Below, one piece after another: positions 54,484 to 64,000 of a stretch of 64,000 nt of DNA (within the stretch, counting starts at the first letter, position 1; every line of letters starts with the position of its first letter). The position numbers and the translations under genes are program-made. Origin of the DNA: Phoma sp. XZ068 (taxonomy: Eukaryota; Ascomycota; Dothideomycetes; Pleosporales; Didymellaceae); the NCBI GenBank assembly GCA_004835665.1, contig RBKR01000002.1, positions 1,054,001 through 1,118,000 on the forward strand. Direction: 5' to 3'. Under the pieces are notes generated by a model that ran no database searches, was not told the DNA's origin, and worked only from the letters and a program-made list of their open reading frames with translations.

Positions 54484-56133
54484 GAAAAGAGCACTGTTGC
54501 AAGTAGACTTCGTTGGGATATGTTTGATGTTGTTCTGGATTATAAATATGGGTTATGATAGCGGAGCAGACATCGGTCTAATACACTCTCTTCTGTTACA
54601 TTTGAACAAACATCTGAGGCCGAGTTTGATTCTAGCTTATCATATCGCGTTGGCGCGCAGCAATATCACCTACCCTGCTAGCCTAGAAGCTAGGCTAGTG
54701 TAACCCGGAGTAATATGACTCGGATTGACCCACGTGTGGGCCAAGAACGGGCTAAGCCACGCCTCATGCATGAATTCCGATCGCCCAAGACCAGACCCTG
54801 TTTGTTTTAGCTTTGCATGTGTTCTGGTGCTTCCTGCATGTAATATGGCAATAGTCGTACAGTTTAACCTAACAATAGATGGCGGGCAAAACACTTCTAT
54901 CTCTTCTTATACGGTAGCGCCCAGCAAAATGCAAATGTAGCCAGCAAACGTATAGTTCACAACTGGTGATCAAAAGCTGCGTCATTTTGCGTGCATTCAC
55001 CCCAACCCCTGCCATGCCGGGCCGAACTTCCTACATACCACACCCCGGCACGTCCGATGGGCCACCTGGCACTCTTGAAGGATTAAGCGTCTCTTGATAA
55101 GGGATGAAATCCGTTAATTACCAGCCAAATCTGCACTAGCTTGCAGCGACATGCAGCATTTGAGAGTTGAGAAAGCACCAAGTTTACTCAACCTGACTCA
55201 TTTGCAGGTTGGGTTAGATTATTCAACCATTGAGTAGAAACACATAACATGATCAATCATGTTTCGCTTCTCGTTCAGATCCTTATCAGGGGTGCAGTGT
55301 GCCAAGTGGCTCATCGGACGCTCCTAGGTTCGGTAGTATCGGCAGAGATCTCAACAAGCAAACCAAGTCTCGCGAAGGGCCCTACTTTGGGGATATGCAG
55401 GCATATCCCCAATCTGCATATCCCCAAAGTAGGGCCGTTCGCGAGACTTGCCTTACGTGTTGAGATCTCGAAGTATCGGAGCCTACAGTCTGATACACTC
55501 TCGCTTAAAATGAACCATGCTATTAAAGCAATGTAACCAACGATGCCTACCTGCAGCGCACCATTAGCTCCTTCCGCTGTTCGCCATCGCTTTCCCTTGT
55601 GATTAGCCAGTCTCTCTAACACCGTCTACTGATAATAACGGTGTGTTGGGGATTTGTTGAATGTGCTAGTTATACGATAACTTGATCTCGAACTGTTACT
55701 ACAACACTTCTAAACCTAAAATGCCCTCACAAGGTCTTCCAAGAGAAGGCTTGCAGAAGGTAGTGATATGGAAGTAGAACCGCTTGCTTCCCTAAGAAGC
55801 AAGTAATAACTCTGCAATCCTACGCTGACCTGGACTAAGCTATATTGGTAGACTAATGCAGCGATCAAGTTTCAAGAGGAAGTTGAAAACCGGTGATGCA
55901 CAGCACTCGGTGCTTCTTAAAAGTAGCATGGGTATGGCAATAAAGCCTTCATGTCCGATAGCCCGTAACACGTCAGCTCTGATAAGCCGTCCGTTCTATG
56001 TTTTGCTTAGGCGCCTACCGATGTAGGATATACAATATTTATACCACTTAGTCAGGCATCCCTGGCATTTATTGTCTTGAGAGTTACGCTCACTCTTTAC
56101 ACCTTGGTCGCATATTCTATCAAAGCGGTCGTG
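54484..56133. promoter_or_regulatory. divergent aflR-like/aflJ-like intergenic region
   Basis: 1,650 bp holding both promoters and, in the middle, a large hairpin. I found no exact TCGN5CGA here. A short frame at 55,249-55,536 is produced by the hairpin arms and is not considered a gene. Confidence 0.55.
55346..55468. repeat. 123 bp hairpin (55 bp arms, 13 bp loop)
   Basis: The left arm 55,346-55,400 and right arm 55,414-55,468 pair almost fully (a few mismatches, e.g. GAAGGGCC against GAACGGCC). The inner 20 bp of each arm (ending GGGGATATGCAG on the left) are exact. The loop repeats part of the arm. Confidence 0.92.
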
Positions 56134-57579
56134 ATGGGTAGCATTACACAGCTTGAAGACTATACTAGCGAGCTGGTAACGGCCATTGAAAAGCTGACAG
56201 ATTACCACACGAACACCTTTGATGTGGAAAGTACTACTAGTAAACTACTAGCAGACCCTGAAGCTTTAAAAGGGGAACAAAGAGTCCGTCACAATGTACT
56301 TAGCAGTATCTGTAAGCTTAAGGCATTATTACAGGAGCCTGTTGATCTCCTAGAGCAATTGTCTTGTCAGGTTGGTACTTCCACGAAGAATACTTCCCCA
56401 ACCAACCCGTTGTTAACGATATGCAGATTCAGATTCTCGCCTGTATACGGTGGTTGGGGGAGTTCCAGATCTTAGCTTGCATACCATTGACGGGGAGTGT
56501 GCCAATCAAGGACCTGGTCGATCTGGCAGGCGTCCCTGAGATACAACTGTGTCGCGTCATTCGCTTGACAGCAACATCGGGCTTCCTCCAAGAGCCGCAT
56601 CCGGGATATGTGGCACACACACCGCTGTCAACGTCCTTTGTCACCAACCCTTCTTATATCGATGCCGCAATGTTTCTTGCGGAGGTCGCGGCACCGTCCG
56701 CATTACAAATGGTTCGCGCTACAGAGCGATTTGGGGACTCACGTCGTCAAGATGAGAGCGCATACAACCTCGCCCTAAATACAATCAAACCGTTCCATGG
56801 TGCGCTTCAAGAGGAGCCCAAGCTCAGTCGTCAATGGTGTTCTTACATGAAGAGCGCAGGCGGGTCCAATGCAGTCGGTAATGTAGCTGACGTACTCTTT
56901 CAGCTCAAACTCCCCACAACTAGTAATGGTTGTATCGTTGAGGTAAGTCTCTTTCCCCTGTTTCTCCCGCAGTTCATCCAATCAGGCATAGTAGTCCGGA
57001 GCTGATATAAAATCACAGATCGGGCCGGTCTCCGTAGAGAGCGCCATGGACCTCGCCCAAGTATACCCATTAGTAAAACTCAGTGTGCAACTTTACGTTG
57101 GGACAAGAGGCAACTCCAATCCAAACTGGTCCAGGACCCTTGGGAGTGGAGCCAGTCATTATCCTTCAGATGCCAGTACCCGTGTCAGCGTGATAGACCG
57201 GGCACCTGGTGCACGCCAAGTTGCCACTGACGCTGAGATCTACATCCTTCATCTGCAGTCGTCCCCACATAGCACCCTAATGGCGGAGCTACGGGCTCAT
57301 CTTGGTGTACTACGGACGAATGGGAGCACTATGCTCATTATGACAGCTCATTTGTTGCCAGAGCCGGGCGGTTCCACCGACGTCGGGGTCGAGGCTGTAG
57401 CCCGTTCACGGGATCTCACACTTCTGCAGCTTGCAAACGAGAGCGAAATGGAAATTTCGGAGCTTCTGGATATAGTTGATAGCACACGAGATAGTACAGG
57501 AAAGCTTGCTGTCCTGAAGACACTGACAGATTGCAACGGTCTAGTAAGCGCTTTAGTCATCAATTACACGCTGCTGTAA
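56134..57579 (+). CDS. AflJ/AflS-like transcriptional co-activator
   Basis: Three exons, 56134-56370, 56427-56942 and 57019-57579, give 437 aa, the usual AflJ/AflS length; both introns are phase 0. The family core is visible after the first junction: I-R-W-L-G-E-F-Q-I-L-A-C-I-P near residue 85, then V-D-L-A-G-V-P and G-F-L-Q-E-P-H-P-G-Y-V-A-H near residue 130. The C terminus keeps D-L-T-L-L-Q-L-A-N and M-E-I-S-E-L. The fold derives from O-methyltransferases but acts as AflR's partner in the nucleus. Upstream in-frame codons lack an ATG, so 56,134 is chosen. Its presence beside an AflR-like gene defines the cluster type (compare mdpA/mdpE). Confidence 0.88.
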
Positions 57580-57794
57580 CTCATGTAGTAACAGGCGTAA
57601 GCAGCAACATATAAGTAGAATTGGAAGACACAGAGAGATAGAGGTGACGTCTAACAGTTTGAGAATTAAGTTTATTAAAAGTTACAGCATCTTTTTTACA
57701 ATTGCCAGCTTTTGTTGTAAGCTGTAGCGAACAAATGTCGGTCGCCCGTTTGTAAGCATCTCTTGGGACCTTTGCAAGTGGAAGGTAGTGCATG

Positions 57795-59568
57795 CTAGGA
57801 AGGAGCTGTGGTCTCTGTTTCAGTCTCCGTCTCCGTCTCGGTCTCAATGGTTTTTTTCCTGCCATGGCCAGGCAGTCTTACCATAGGAATGATGAGAGGT
57901 AAAACTGCGGTCAATGCAGCACCAGTGATGGAGAAAGCAAAGACACTCTTTATGCCCACCATATATGCTTCACGCATCGCATCTAAATCAGCACCCTGAA
58001 ACACATGAGAGATCTCCGAAGCGCCCGTGAAGAGGACCTTCTCCCGGTCAATGTTTGGCGCCACGCTGACAACCTCCTGCAGCATAATGTTTGCGAATAT
58101 TGTCGATGCGGCCGTTACAAAATAAGCGCCACTCATTCCGTTCGTCATGAGCATGATTCCGGTATTTACCTGGACGTCCTTGGGCTTAGAGAAAAACTGG
58201 TAAGCAGTCATGGGAATCTGATTCCCGAGCCCGATACCAAGACCGATAATAATTTGGGGTCCAATATAGCGAGCTTGATTAGAATCGATGTCCATGGTGT
58301 AGAGGAGAGCGGCGCCAATTGTAGCCAGCAGACCGCTAACCAACTGTAGAGGCTGTAGGTAACCGGTTTTCGAGACAATTATGCCACTAACAATGGAACC
58401 AAGAGCGAACAGGGCCACAAAAGGGATGGTGTTGACACCACTCGTGATGGCCGACTGTTCATGGATAGACTGGAAGTAGATCGGAAGATAGAATAGAATT
58501 TGAAATTCTGCTAGATTCACACTGTAGGTTACGAATTAGCTCAGCCGACAATAAGGTGCGGAAAGAAAGCAAAGCTGAAGGGAGCACTCACAACCAGCCG
58601 TACAAGGCATTGGTCCAGAAGAGGCGCGGCTTCAGGTTCTTCAATGGGATCATGGCATGTTGGCCTTGGAACCATTCAACTGCAAAGAAAGCAATAGTCA
58701 GGACAAGCCAAACCACCAGCAGTGCAATGACAGAACCATCACTCCACTGCTTCCTCTGACCGCCCCACTGCATGGCTTGCGTGAAGATGACGAGTGAGGC
58801 GAGCAAGAGCAGAAAGCCTGGCAAGTCAAGTTGCTGAAAGATTTCCTTCCAAGTTGCTTTGACGGGTTTAATATGTTTAGGCACATGGAAGTAGATAAGG
58901 GCCAGGATGAGGATAGGGCCGCCCAGTGGGAGGTTGATCCAAAAGCACCATCGCCAGCTCACATAAGTAGTGAAGGCGCCGCCTAGAAGAGGACCTAAAA
59001 CTGTCGAAATCATAAGTACTCCCGTCCAGAGACCGATCAGCATAGGGCGTAGTTTTGGCTCAGCGATATAGGTGATCATGAGGACAGAACCGCCAAGTAC
59101 TCCGGCCACACCAACACCCTGAATAGAGCGTCCGACAATGAGGGCCGTACTGTTCGGCGCAGGGGCAGCGATGAGGCTGCCGATCAAAAAGACGACCACG
59201 TTGCCAATATAGACCCAGCGTCCCGAGAAATATTTGTATAGTTTTCCCATGATAGGCGCTGTGGCACCAACGGTTATGAAAATGGCACCGCCGTACCAAC
59301 CAATGGCGTCGAGGTTGTGGAAGTCGCTCGTGATGCCTGGAATGGCCGTGGCGACGATGCCTAGATCCAGGGCGGCTACCAAGGTGGCCAAACAAATGCT
59401 GCTCATGATGGCCCAAAGTTGCAGTCCTGTGGTGTATTGGGGAATTTCATTATCATGGCCGGCTTGCTCGTTGGTCGTGTCATAGTTGTCGCTAGTGTCC
59501 ACTGCACTGTTGCCGCCGTCGGTCGAAATTGGAGGGGTGGGGGTGTTGCTAATGGTGTGTTTCTCCAT
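57795..59568 (-). CDS. MFS transporter, DHA2 (14-TM) drug/toxin efflux type
   Basis: Two exons, 58592-59568 and 57795-58521, joined across a 70 bp intron (GTGAGT..ACAG), give 567 aa. After a polar N terminus there are repeated hydrophobic segments. Motifs: L-D-L-G-I-V-A-T-A-I-P (motif D1), G-R-S-I-Q-G-V-G-V-A-G, and L-G-P-L-L-G-G-A-F (antiporter motif C) near residue 190. The C terminus is a run of alternating Glu-Thr codons. Such pumps sit in the plasma or vesicle membrane and export cluster products by proton antiport. It follows the AflJ-like gene tail-to-tail with 215 bp between, so I infer it exports this cluster's metabolite. Confidence 0.9.
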
Positions 59569-60320
59569 GATAGAATCGTACTATAATCTGGCAAAAGATA
59601 CTGAGCTACTGCATCATGTCGAATGGATTCTGGGTGATCTAGTACTCTCAGTACTCTCGTACTGTCATATCACGTGTAAGGATGTGACAAAGCAATCGGG
59701 GGTGCGTTAAGGCCGAAGCGCGAGATAACCAAACACCAAGGGCCGACGGAAACTAAAATTCGGCAATCGGCCCGTCCCGGTGCCCGATCTGTATACCCCG
59801 ATCCCTGCAAAGGCTCGCGTAATTACAGGTAACACCAAGGCACTACTGTTAAAAGTACAACACCTAGGCAATATTAAAGAGCTAGAACTATACAGTATAT
59901 TATATTTAATATATTAGTAAGGACTTTATATATTAGTAGTACTTTTAATTCTTTCTTTTCTTTTACTAATATATTTTTTAACTAAGTCTAATACCTAAGT
60001 AAGTACTATACTCTTACTATTAAAAAACTTTTATATTAATAATTTATAATATCTTAACTATAATAAGCTATTATACTTTATACTAAAGCTAATATATAGC
60101 TTACTATATCTAATATACTAAAAAAGTATATAAAGTATTTAAATAGATAATATAAAATAAATATAATAGAAAATACTTTTAATATAATTATAAAGTTAAG
60201 CTAAATCTAAAGTACTTTATAAAAAAAATTATATAGTATATATTAGATTAGTTTTTATATAGTATACTACTTTTAAAGCCTTTATAAATAAGATAGTAAA
60301 TAAACTTTTATAAAATTATA
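59569..60320. other. transporter promoter, then RIP-mutated AT-rich DNA
   Basis: 59,569-59,840 has normal composition. 59,850-60,318 is AT-only repeat debris that continues at 62,172 on the other side of the pogo element. TA at 60,319-60,320 is the left target duplication. Confidence 0.65.
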
Positions 60321-60368
60321 ACGTAAACCACCACCGAGAGCGACAACCCACCGAGAGCGACAAAATCT
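60321..60368. repeat. left terminal inverted repeat of pogo element
   Basis: 48 bp, exact reverse complement of the right end, with two CCACCGAGAGCGACAA copies (60,331 and 60,348). Confidence 0.97.
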
Positions 60369-60388
60369 CTTGGCACGACTAACACTAG

Positions 60389-62089
60389 TTATGAATTATC
60401 AGATTCATCGCTATCAAACAAGGATCCTATGAACCTTGTGCTCGCATCTGATTCAGAAGTGTCTTCTGAATCCTTTTTGCACGTACGAGCGTTGTGCCCA
60501 GTCCCTCCACAGTTCCCACAGCGCCGTAGAGCTGGTTGTGCTATTTCTTGATCACCACCACCTCGAGTCCTTTTGGACGACAAAGCCACCACAGACGCCT
60601 CAGCAGCTACCTGCGCTGACCCTACTCCATACTCCAATGTACCCCCATGCTGAATCTGCTTCCTTTTGCGCCCTTTCCGCTTGGTCATCACTGCCAATTG
60701 CTCTTCAAGCTCAGTATTGCGGGCAGCAAGAAGCGCATTTTGATGCAGCATTAGTTCAGCTCCCTTTACAAGCTGTGAGAAGCCAGCTTGGGCAGCAACT
60801 GGTGACCGAGTAAAAGACTCGCTCACAAGCTTTGACTGAGACCCAAATTCATGCGTATTGCTTGGAGTCTTCGACTGCCACGGGGTTGTTGGTAGTGGGG
60901 GTTGAGGCGGGGTACGCAACCGTGTCTCCAGGCGATCCAACACTACCTGCGCGTTGACAGGGACTAGTCCTGATGCCTCAAAGGCCTTTCGACAATTAGC
61001 CTGTGTGAATACGTCAAAAAACGCGTCCTTGAAGGCAGGTAGGAAGCCTTCCTTGTTGATGTGGAAGACGCGTCGGCGTGCCAAGTCTCGGACGCGTTGG
61101 GAGTACTTCCGCTTCAATGGCGAGAAGCAGACCACATCAAGTGGCTGGAGGATGTGTGATGAATGGGGAGGCATACAGAGCGTAAGGATCTTGTTCTCCA
61201 AGCAATAGTCCTTGAACTCCTGGTTAAGGTGGCTCTCGTGACCGTCCAAAATGAGCAGCCGGTATACCCCCACCTGACGCGCTGTTGTATGCGTGTCAAA
61301 GTGCTTCAACCACTCCAGGCCAAGCGCGTTGTTTGTCCATCCGTTCTCTGAGACAGAGAGCTTCCAATTACGCGGTATATCTGCCTCCTCGTACCATGCA
61401 GAGATGTGGACACGCCCTTTGTAGATGATAAATGGCGGGGTTGCGTGGCCAGCAGCGCAGATACTCTGGATGACTGTAACCCACTCGCGATCTCCTGGCT
61501 GAACGAGCTCTGGTCGAGTACGTCTATCAGAGCCTGTGACGACCTTCATGGACCCAATGACGCCCATCTGGAAGCCAGTCTCGTCAAAGTTGTGCACGTC
61601 GTCGTCATGGACGCCGTACTTGGCTTTGGTATCCTCTACCAACTTGAACCACGCGCCAATGACCTCAGGATCTTCCTGCATTATCCTCTGCCTATCCTTT
61701 GCTCGATTGAACGCCATCTTGAGCCTATCTGAGCGCGTCACAAAGCGCGCAGCCCAGTGCTTGCCAACTGGCTTTCCATCACGCACACCCAACAGTTTAT
61801 CAGCCATATCTGCCACCTCACACAGCCGGGGCGCAAAGCCTCGCGCGTCAAGGTCAAGTATGTATTGGATAATCGTCTCTTCCTCTATTGCAGTAAGCTT
61901 GAGGCAGTTCACGCGTGTTTCGAGTCGAAATGGTATTCCCTTGGCACGTTTAGATAGGGTATGATGATTAACGTTGAATGCTGCAGCAGCGCGTCGCAGG
62001 CTTGGAAATTCATCTGAACGATAGGCTAGAAGGGCAAGCTGGACCCTACCTTCGTCTTGTTGATATTGCGCGTTGTGTTGTTGAGACAT
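60389..62089 (-). CDS. pogo/Fot1-like transposase
   Basis: 566 aa in one open frame. An N-terminal helix-turn-helix (Psq/CENP-B type, about residues 10-110, with L-D-L-D-A-R-G-F) is followed by a DDE_1 domain: N-F-D-E-T-G-F near 170, L-I-L-D-G-H-E-S-H near 280 and the third acidic region near Q-P-L-D-V near 317. A coiled segment then a basic stretch (K-R-K-G-R-K-R-K) leads to a C-terminal zinc knuckle C-G-N-C-G-G-T-G-H-N-A-R-T-C (about 524-537) and an acidic tail. It cuts and pastes the element at TA. All parts look functional; the stop lies 21 bp inside the left terminal repeat. Confidence 0.93.
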   Translation of the reverse strand: MSQQHNAQYQQDEGRVQLALLAYRSDEFPSLRRAAAAFNVNHHTLSKRAKGIPFRLETRVNCLKLTAIEEETIIQYILDLDARGFAPRLCEVADMADKLLGVRDGKPVGKHWAARFVTRSDRLKMAFNRAKDRQRIMQEDPEVIGAWFKLVEDTKAKYGVHDDDVHNFDETGFQMGVIGSMKVVTGSDRRTRPELVQPGDREWVTVIQSICAAGHATPPFIIYKGRVHISAWYEEADIPRNWKLSVSENGWTNNALGLEWLKHFDTHTTARQVGVYRLLILDGHESHLNQEFKDYCLENKILTLCMPPHSSHILQPLDVVCFSPLKRKYSQRVRDLARRRVFHINKEGFLPAFKDAFFDVFTQANCRKAFEASGLVPVNAQVVLDRLETRLRTPPQPPLPTTPWQSKTPSNTHEFGSQSKLVSESFTRSPVAAQAGFSQLVKGAELMLHQNALLAARNTELEEQLAVMTKRKGRKRKQIQHGGTLEYGVGSAQVAAEASVVALSSKRTRGGGDQEIAQPALRRCGNCGGTGHNARTCKKDSEDTSESDASTRFIGSLFDSDESDNS

Positions 62090-62121
62090 GTTAGGATGAA
62101 AGGAGGAGGAGTGGTCTTGGC

Positions 62122-62169
62122 AGATTTTGTCGCTCTCGGTGGGTTGTCGCTCTCGGTGGTGGTTTACGT
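62122..62169. repeat. right terminal inverted repeat of pogo element
   Basis: 48 bp, exact reverse complement of the left end; followed by TA at 62,170-62,171. Confidence 0.97.
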
Positions 62170-62331
62170 TAGTATTTTTAGTCTACTTATTTAGGTAGTC
62201 TACTTATAAAATATAAAAGAAAATAAAATATAATTTTAAAATATATTAGTAAGCTATAGAAGCTAGCTAATTTTAAAACTCTACTTATTATAAAAGGAGT
62301 AAATAAGTAAGAAGAATAGATTAGAATAGAT

Positions 62332-63147
62332 CTATAAGGTAGAAGCTCTTTGTTTTAAAATCCAATCCTTTGTTACAGTAACAATCTTCTCCTCATCCCA
62401 AATGCAACGCACACTCGGATGCTCAATAACTTGCTTGGCCCACTTGTCAAAGTTAGGAGCCCTGGACACAAGCTCGTTAAGTACATGAGAAGGAACGACC
62501 CCATACTTAGGGAGAGCGTACACGCGCAGAAGCCAGGACCCCACAAGAACCTAATGGAAGATATGCATTAGTTTGATTTTAGAAGGGAATGGGGCAGACT
62601 CTCACCTCAGCTAGTGTGAGTGTGCTGCTTCCACCAAAGAAGGGTGCAGCATCAACCAGGAGAGGCTCAACCTCTCTGACAATGGCGTCAATGTATGCAG
62701 CCATAGCAACCTTTTCATCATTTTCGTTCCTCGCCGCCAAGAGCTTTCCCCACTGACCCTGAGCCTTGGTGAAGTAGGCGTTGATGAAGAGGTTAATTCT
62801 AGCTCGTTTGAGCGGACCTTGAGGGTCTGTCGATGCAGGCCACAGCTTTGATGGAACAGCGTCGGCCAGGAATATTGAAACAATGTCTGATTCGGTGATG
62901 ATCTCGCCGTTGTAATCCATTGCTGGGACAAGCCCCTTGGGGTTTACCATTAGATACTCAGGCGTCCGAGGCGTGTGGAGATCAATAATTTCTTCATCGT
63001 AGTCTAGTCCCAGTTCTGTAAGAGCGATGTGAGCGCGATAAGCCCCTATCGTGGCATCAGTCAGGATTTCCTGGAGCAGAATTTTGTGACCTCACAGGGG
63101 CAGTAATGATTGGTGTATAACTTTATTTTCGGAGGAGCGACAGCCAT
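62332..63147 (-). CDS. glutathione S-transferase (MdpJ-like candidate)
   Basis: Three exons, 63096-63147, 62606-63045 and 62332-62550 (introns 50 and 55 bp), give 236 aa. The first intron falls inside the active-site codons: splicing restores Y-C-P-W-A-Y-R-A-H-I, the Cys-type site of omega-like fungal GSTs near residues 15-25. The thioredoxin-fold end N-P-K-G-L-V-P-A and the glutathione-binding E-S-D-I follow, then an all-helical C-terminal domain. Without the first exon the protein would lack its active site, so the 5' exon is important. GSTs of this type occur in emodin/monodictyphenone clusters. It is cytosolic. It diverges from the P450 gene. Confidence 0.88.
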
Positions 63148-63601
63148 TGTAAAGTTCCTTTTTTTGTAGAGTTTTCCGTAGCTGATAGTAGATGTGCTAC
63201 AGTGCCGGGAGACGCTGGAGTAAGCTCATTGTTATATTCGTGGCCTTTAACTTATTGATAGCATAATTCAGAGACATAGAAGTTACTAAGCGAGCGACCT
63301 GCGCCATATCCACGGTCAGTCTCTGATCCCTGCAATTTTCGGAGGGTTCAAAAGGATACCGATGTAACATTGATGATTGTCGCGAGTCCCACGCCACCAC
63401 CAAGCCGTAGACCCGGTAGCCCCGGAGAGAAGTTCGGGAGGTTACATGTTTTCCATATCCAAGACTCAGTGTGTTATGTCCCGATCTAAGGGGGGAATAA
63501 TATAGAGGGCTATAAATTATGGTATGCGGTCTCAATATGGAGGCTGCAAATCCCACTTCTTTTAGCAAAATAATGCAGTCATATTGATAGCAAAGCACAC
63601 G
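63148..63601. promoter_or_regulatory. divergent promoter, GST / P450
   Basis: 454 bp between divergent start codons; no exact AflR-type site seen. Confidence 0.5.
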
Positions 63602-64000
63602 ATGACTTTACCAGCGTTCTTCATTTTCTCAGTTGGACTACCGCTCATCACGGTGGTCATATGGCGCCTGTTTTATTCTCGTCCCGCCAATTTCCCGCCA
63701 GGACCGGCTGGCCTCCCAATCCTGGGAAATCTGCATCAGATTCCTCAAGGCTTGCCCTTTCTCGCATTCGATGAGTGGGCGAAGAAGTGGGGTCCCATTG
63801 TCGGATTCAAGCTAGGCTCTCAAAATGCCGTAGCTCTTCACGATGCCGACCTCGTTCAGGAACTCATTGTAAAGAAAGGGTCAATTTCATCTGCCCGCCC
63901 TCCACGATATGTGGCCCAGGAACATGTTATACCGGAGGGAAAGCACGTACATCCTGTCTTCATGCGGTCTGATTTCTCAACCAAGCTTCGTGTAGTCACA
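63602..64000 (+). CDS. cytochrome P450, N-terminal part
   Basis: The frame opens at ATG 63,602 and runs off the window (133 codons). It has an N-terminal membrane anchor (about residues 4-24), the Pro-rich hinge F-P-P-G-P-A-G-L-P-I-L-G-N-L near 33-46, W-A-K-K-W-G-P-I-V-G-F near 63, and S-A-R-P near 109, the start of a typical fungal microsomal P450. The heme-binding Cys lies beyond the window. Its position beside the GST suggests oxidative tailoring in the same cluster; the subfamily cannot be told. Confidence 0.88.
   Translation, partial: MTLPAFFIFSVGLPLITVVIWRLFYSRPANFPPGPAGLPILGNLHQIPQGLPFLAFDEWAKKWGPIVGFKLGSQNAVALHDADLVQELIVKKGSISSARPPRYVAQEHVIPEGKHVHPVFMRSDFSTKLRVVT

Larger units (their letters stand above)
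60321..62169 (-). mobile_element. intact pogo/Fot1-like DNA transposon
   Basis: 1,849 bp with perfect 48 bp terminal inverted repeats (60,321-60,368 and 62,122-62,169), beginning ACGTAAACCACC, flanked by TA on both sides as in Tc1-mariner insertions. Each terminal repeat contains CCACCGAGAGCGACAA twice, 17 bp apart, as expected for transposase binding sites. It carries one full transposase gene, shows no RIP-like change and sits in RIP-mutated DNA, so it is a recent arrival. Confidence 0.95.

Noticed and set aside
55249..55622. Two mirror frames on opposite strands
   Set aside because: Both arise from the 55 bp hairpin arms.
59760..59770. TCGGCAATCGG as an AflR site before the transporter
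   Set aside because: The last triplet is CGG and inner bases do not fit the extended consensus; only the exact site at 52,291 is kept.

Overview
The window looks like nuclear DNA of a filamentous ascomycete (Pezizomycotina). The genes have 46-70 bp introns with GTNNGT donors and CTRAC-like branch sites, there are several Zn2Cys6 regulators, and an AflR/AflJ regulator pair is present. Long AT-rich tracts hold stop-riddled transposons whose decay fits repeat-induced point mutation (RIP). The telomere unit is TTAGGG. The species cannot be named from the sequence alone.

Layout. 1-9.5 kb: a decayed short-chain reductase, then four intact genes: an indoleamine 2,3-dioxygenase-like enzyme, an ArgR2-like Zn2Cys6 regulator, a class-V PLP enzyme and a NodB-type deacetylase. 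They sit as two divergent pairs and could form a small catabolic or biosynthetic cluster. 9.5-14.5 kb: a decayed unknown frame, a broken Zn2Cys6 regulator and a broken FAD monooxygenase, ended by a solo LTR. 14.5-17.3 kb: RIP-mutated DNA with a dead pogo/Fot1-like transposase. 17.3-22.9 kb: an intact secreted subtilisin, a perfect hairpin, a Ty1/copia remnant and a broken Asp-box propeller gene. 22.9-31.95 kb: a Ty3/gypsy chromovirus (24,773-31,515, 480 bp LTRs, 5 bp target duplication) nested inside an older copy of the same family. 31.95-43.0 kb: a GC-normal subtelomeric block with a divergent pair (an unknown 597-aa protein and a 1,553-aa RecQ-type telomere-linked helicase), several kb of purine-rich minisatellites, and about 11 TTAGGG units. 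43.0-50.4 kb: another RIP-mutated chromovirus and LTR debris. 50.4-64 kb: part of a secondary-metabolite cluster containing a ver-1/MdpC-like ketoreductase, AflR-like and AflJ-like regulators, an MFS pump, a glutathione S-transferase and the start of a P450. An intact pogo transposon with perfect 48 bp terminal repeats lies inside it.

How the parts fit. The right-hand set matches the accessory genes of emodin/monodictyphenone-type or aflatoxin-type aromatic polyketide clusters; the polyketide synthase itself is not in the window and would be expected to the right. The helicase block reads as a chromosome end now lying inside the sequence, through a real rearrangement or an assembly join. The most unusual items are this internal telomere with its helicase/partner pair, the intact pogo element in RIP-destroyed DNA, and the dioxygenase/PLP/deacetylase gene set.
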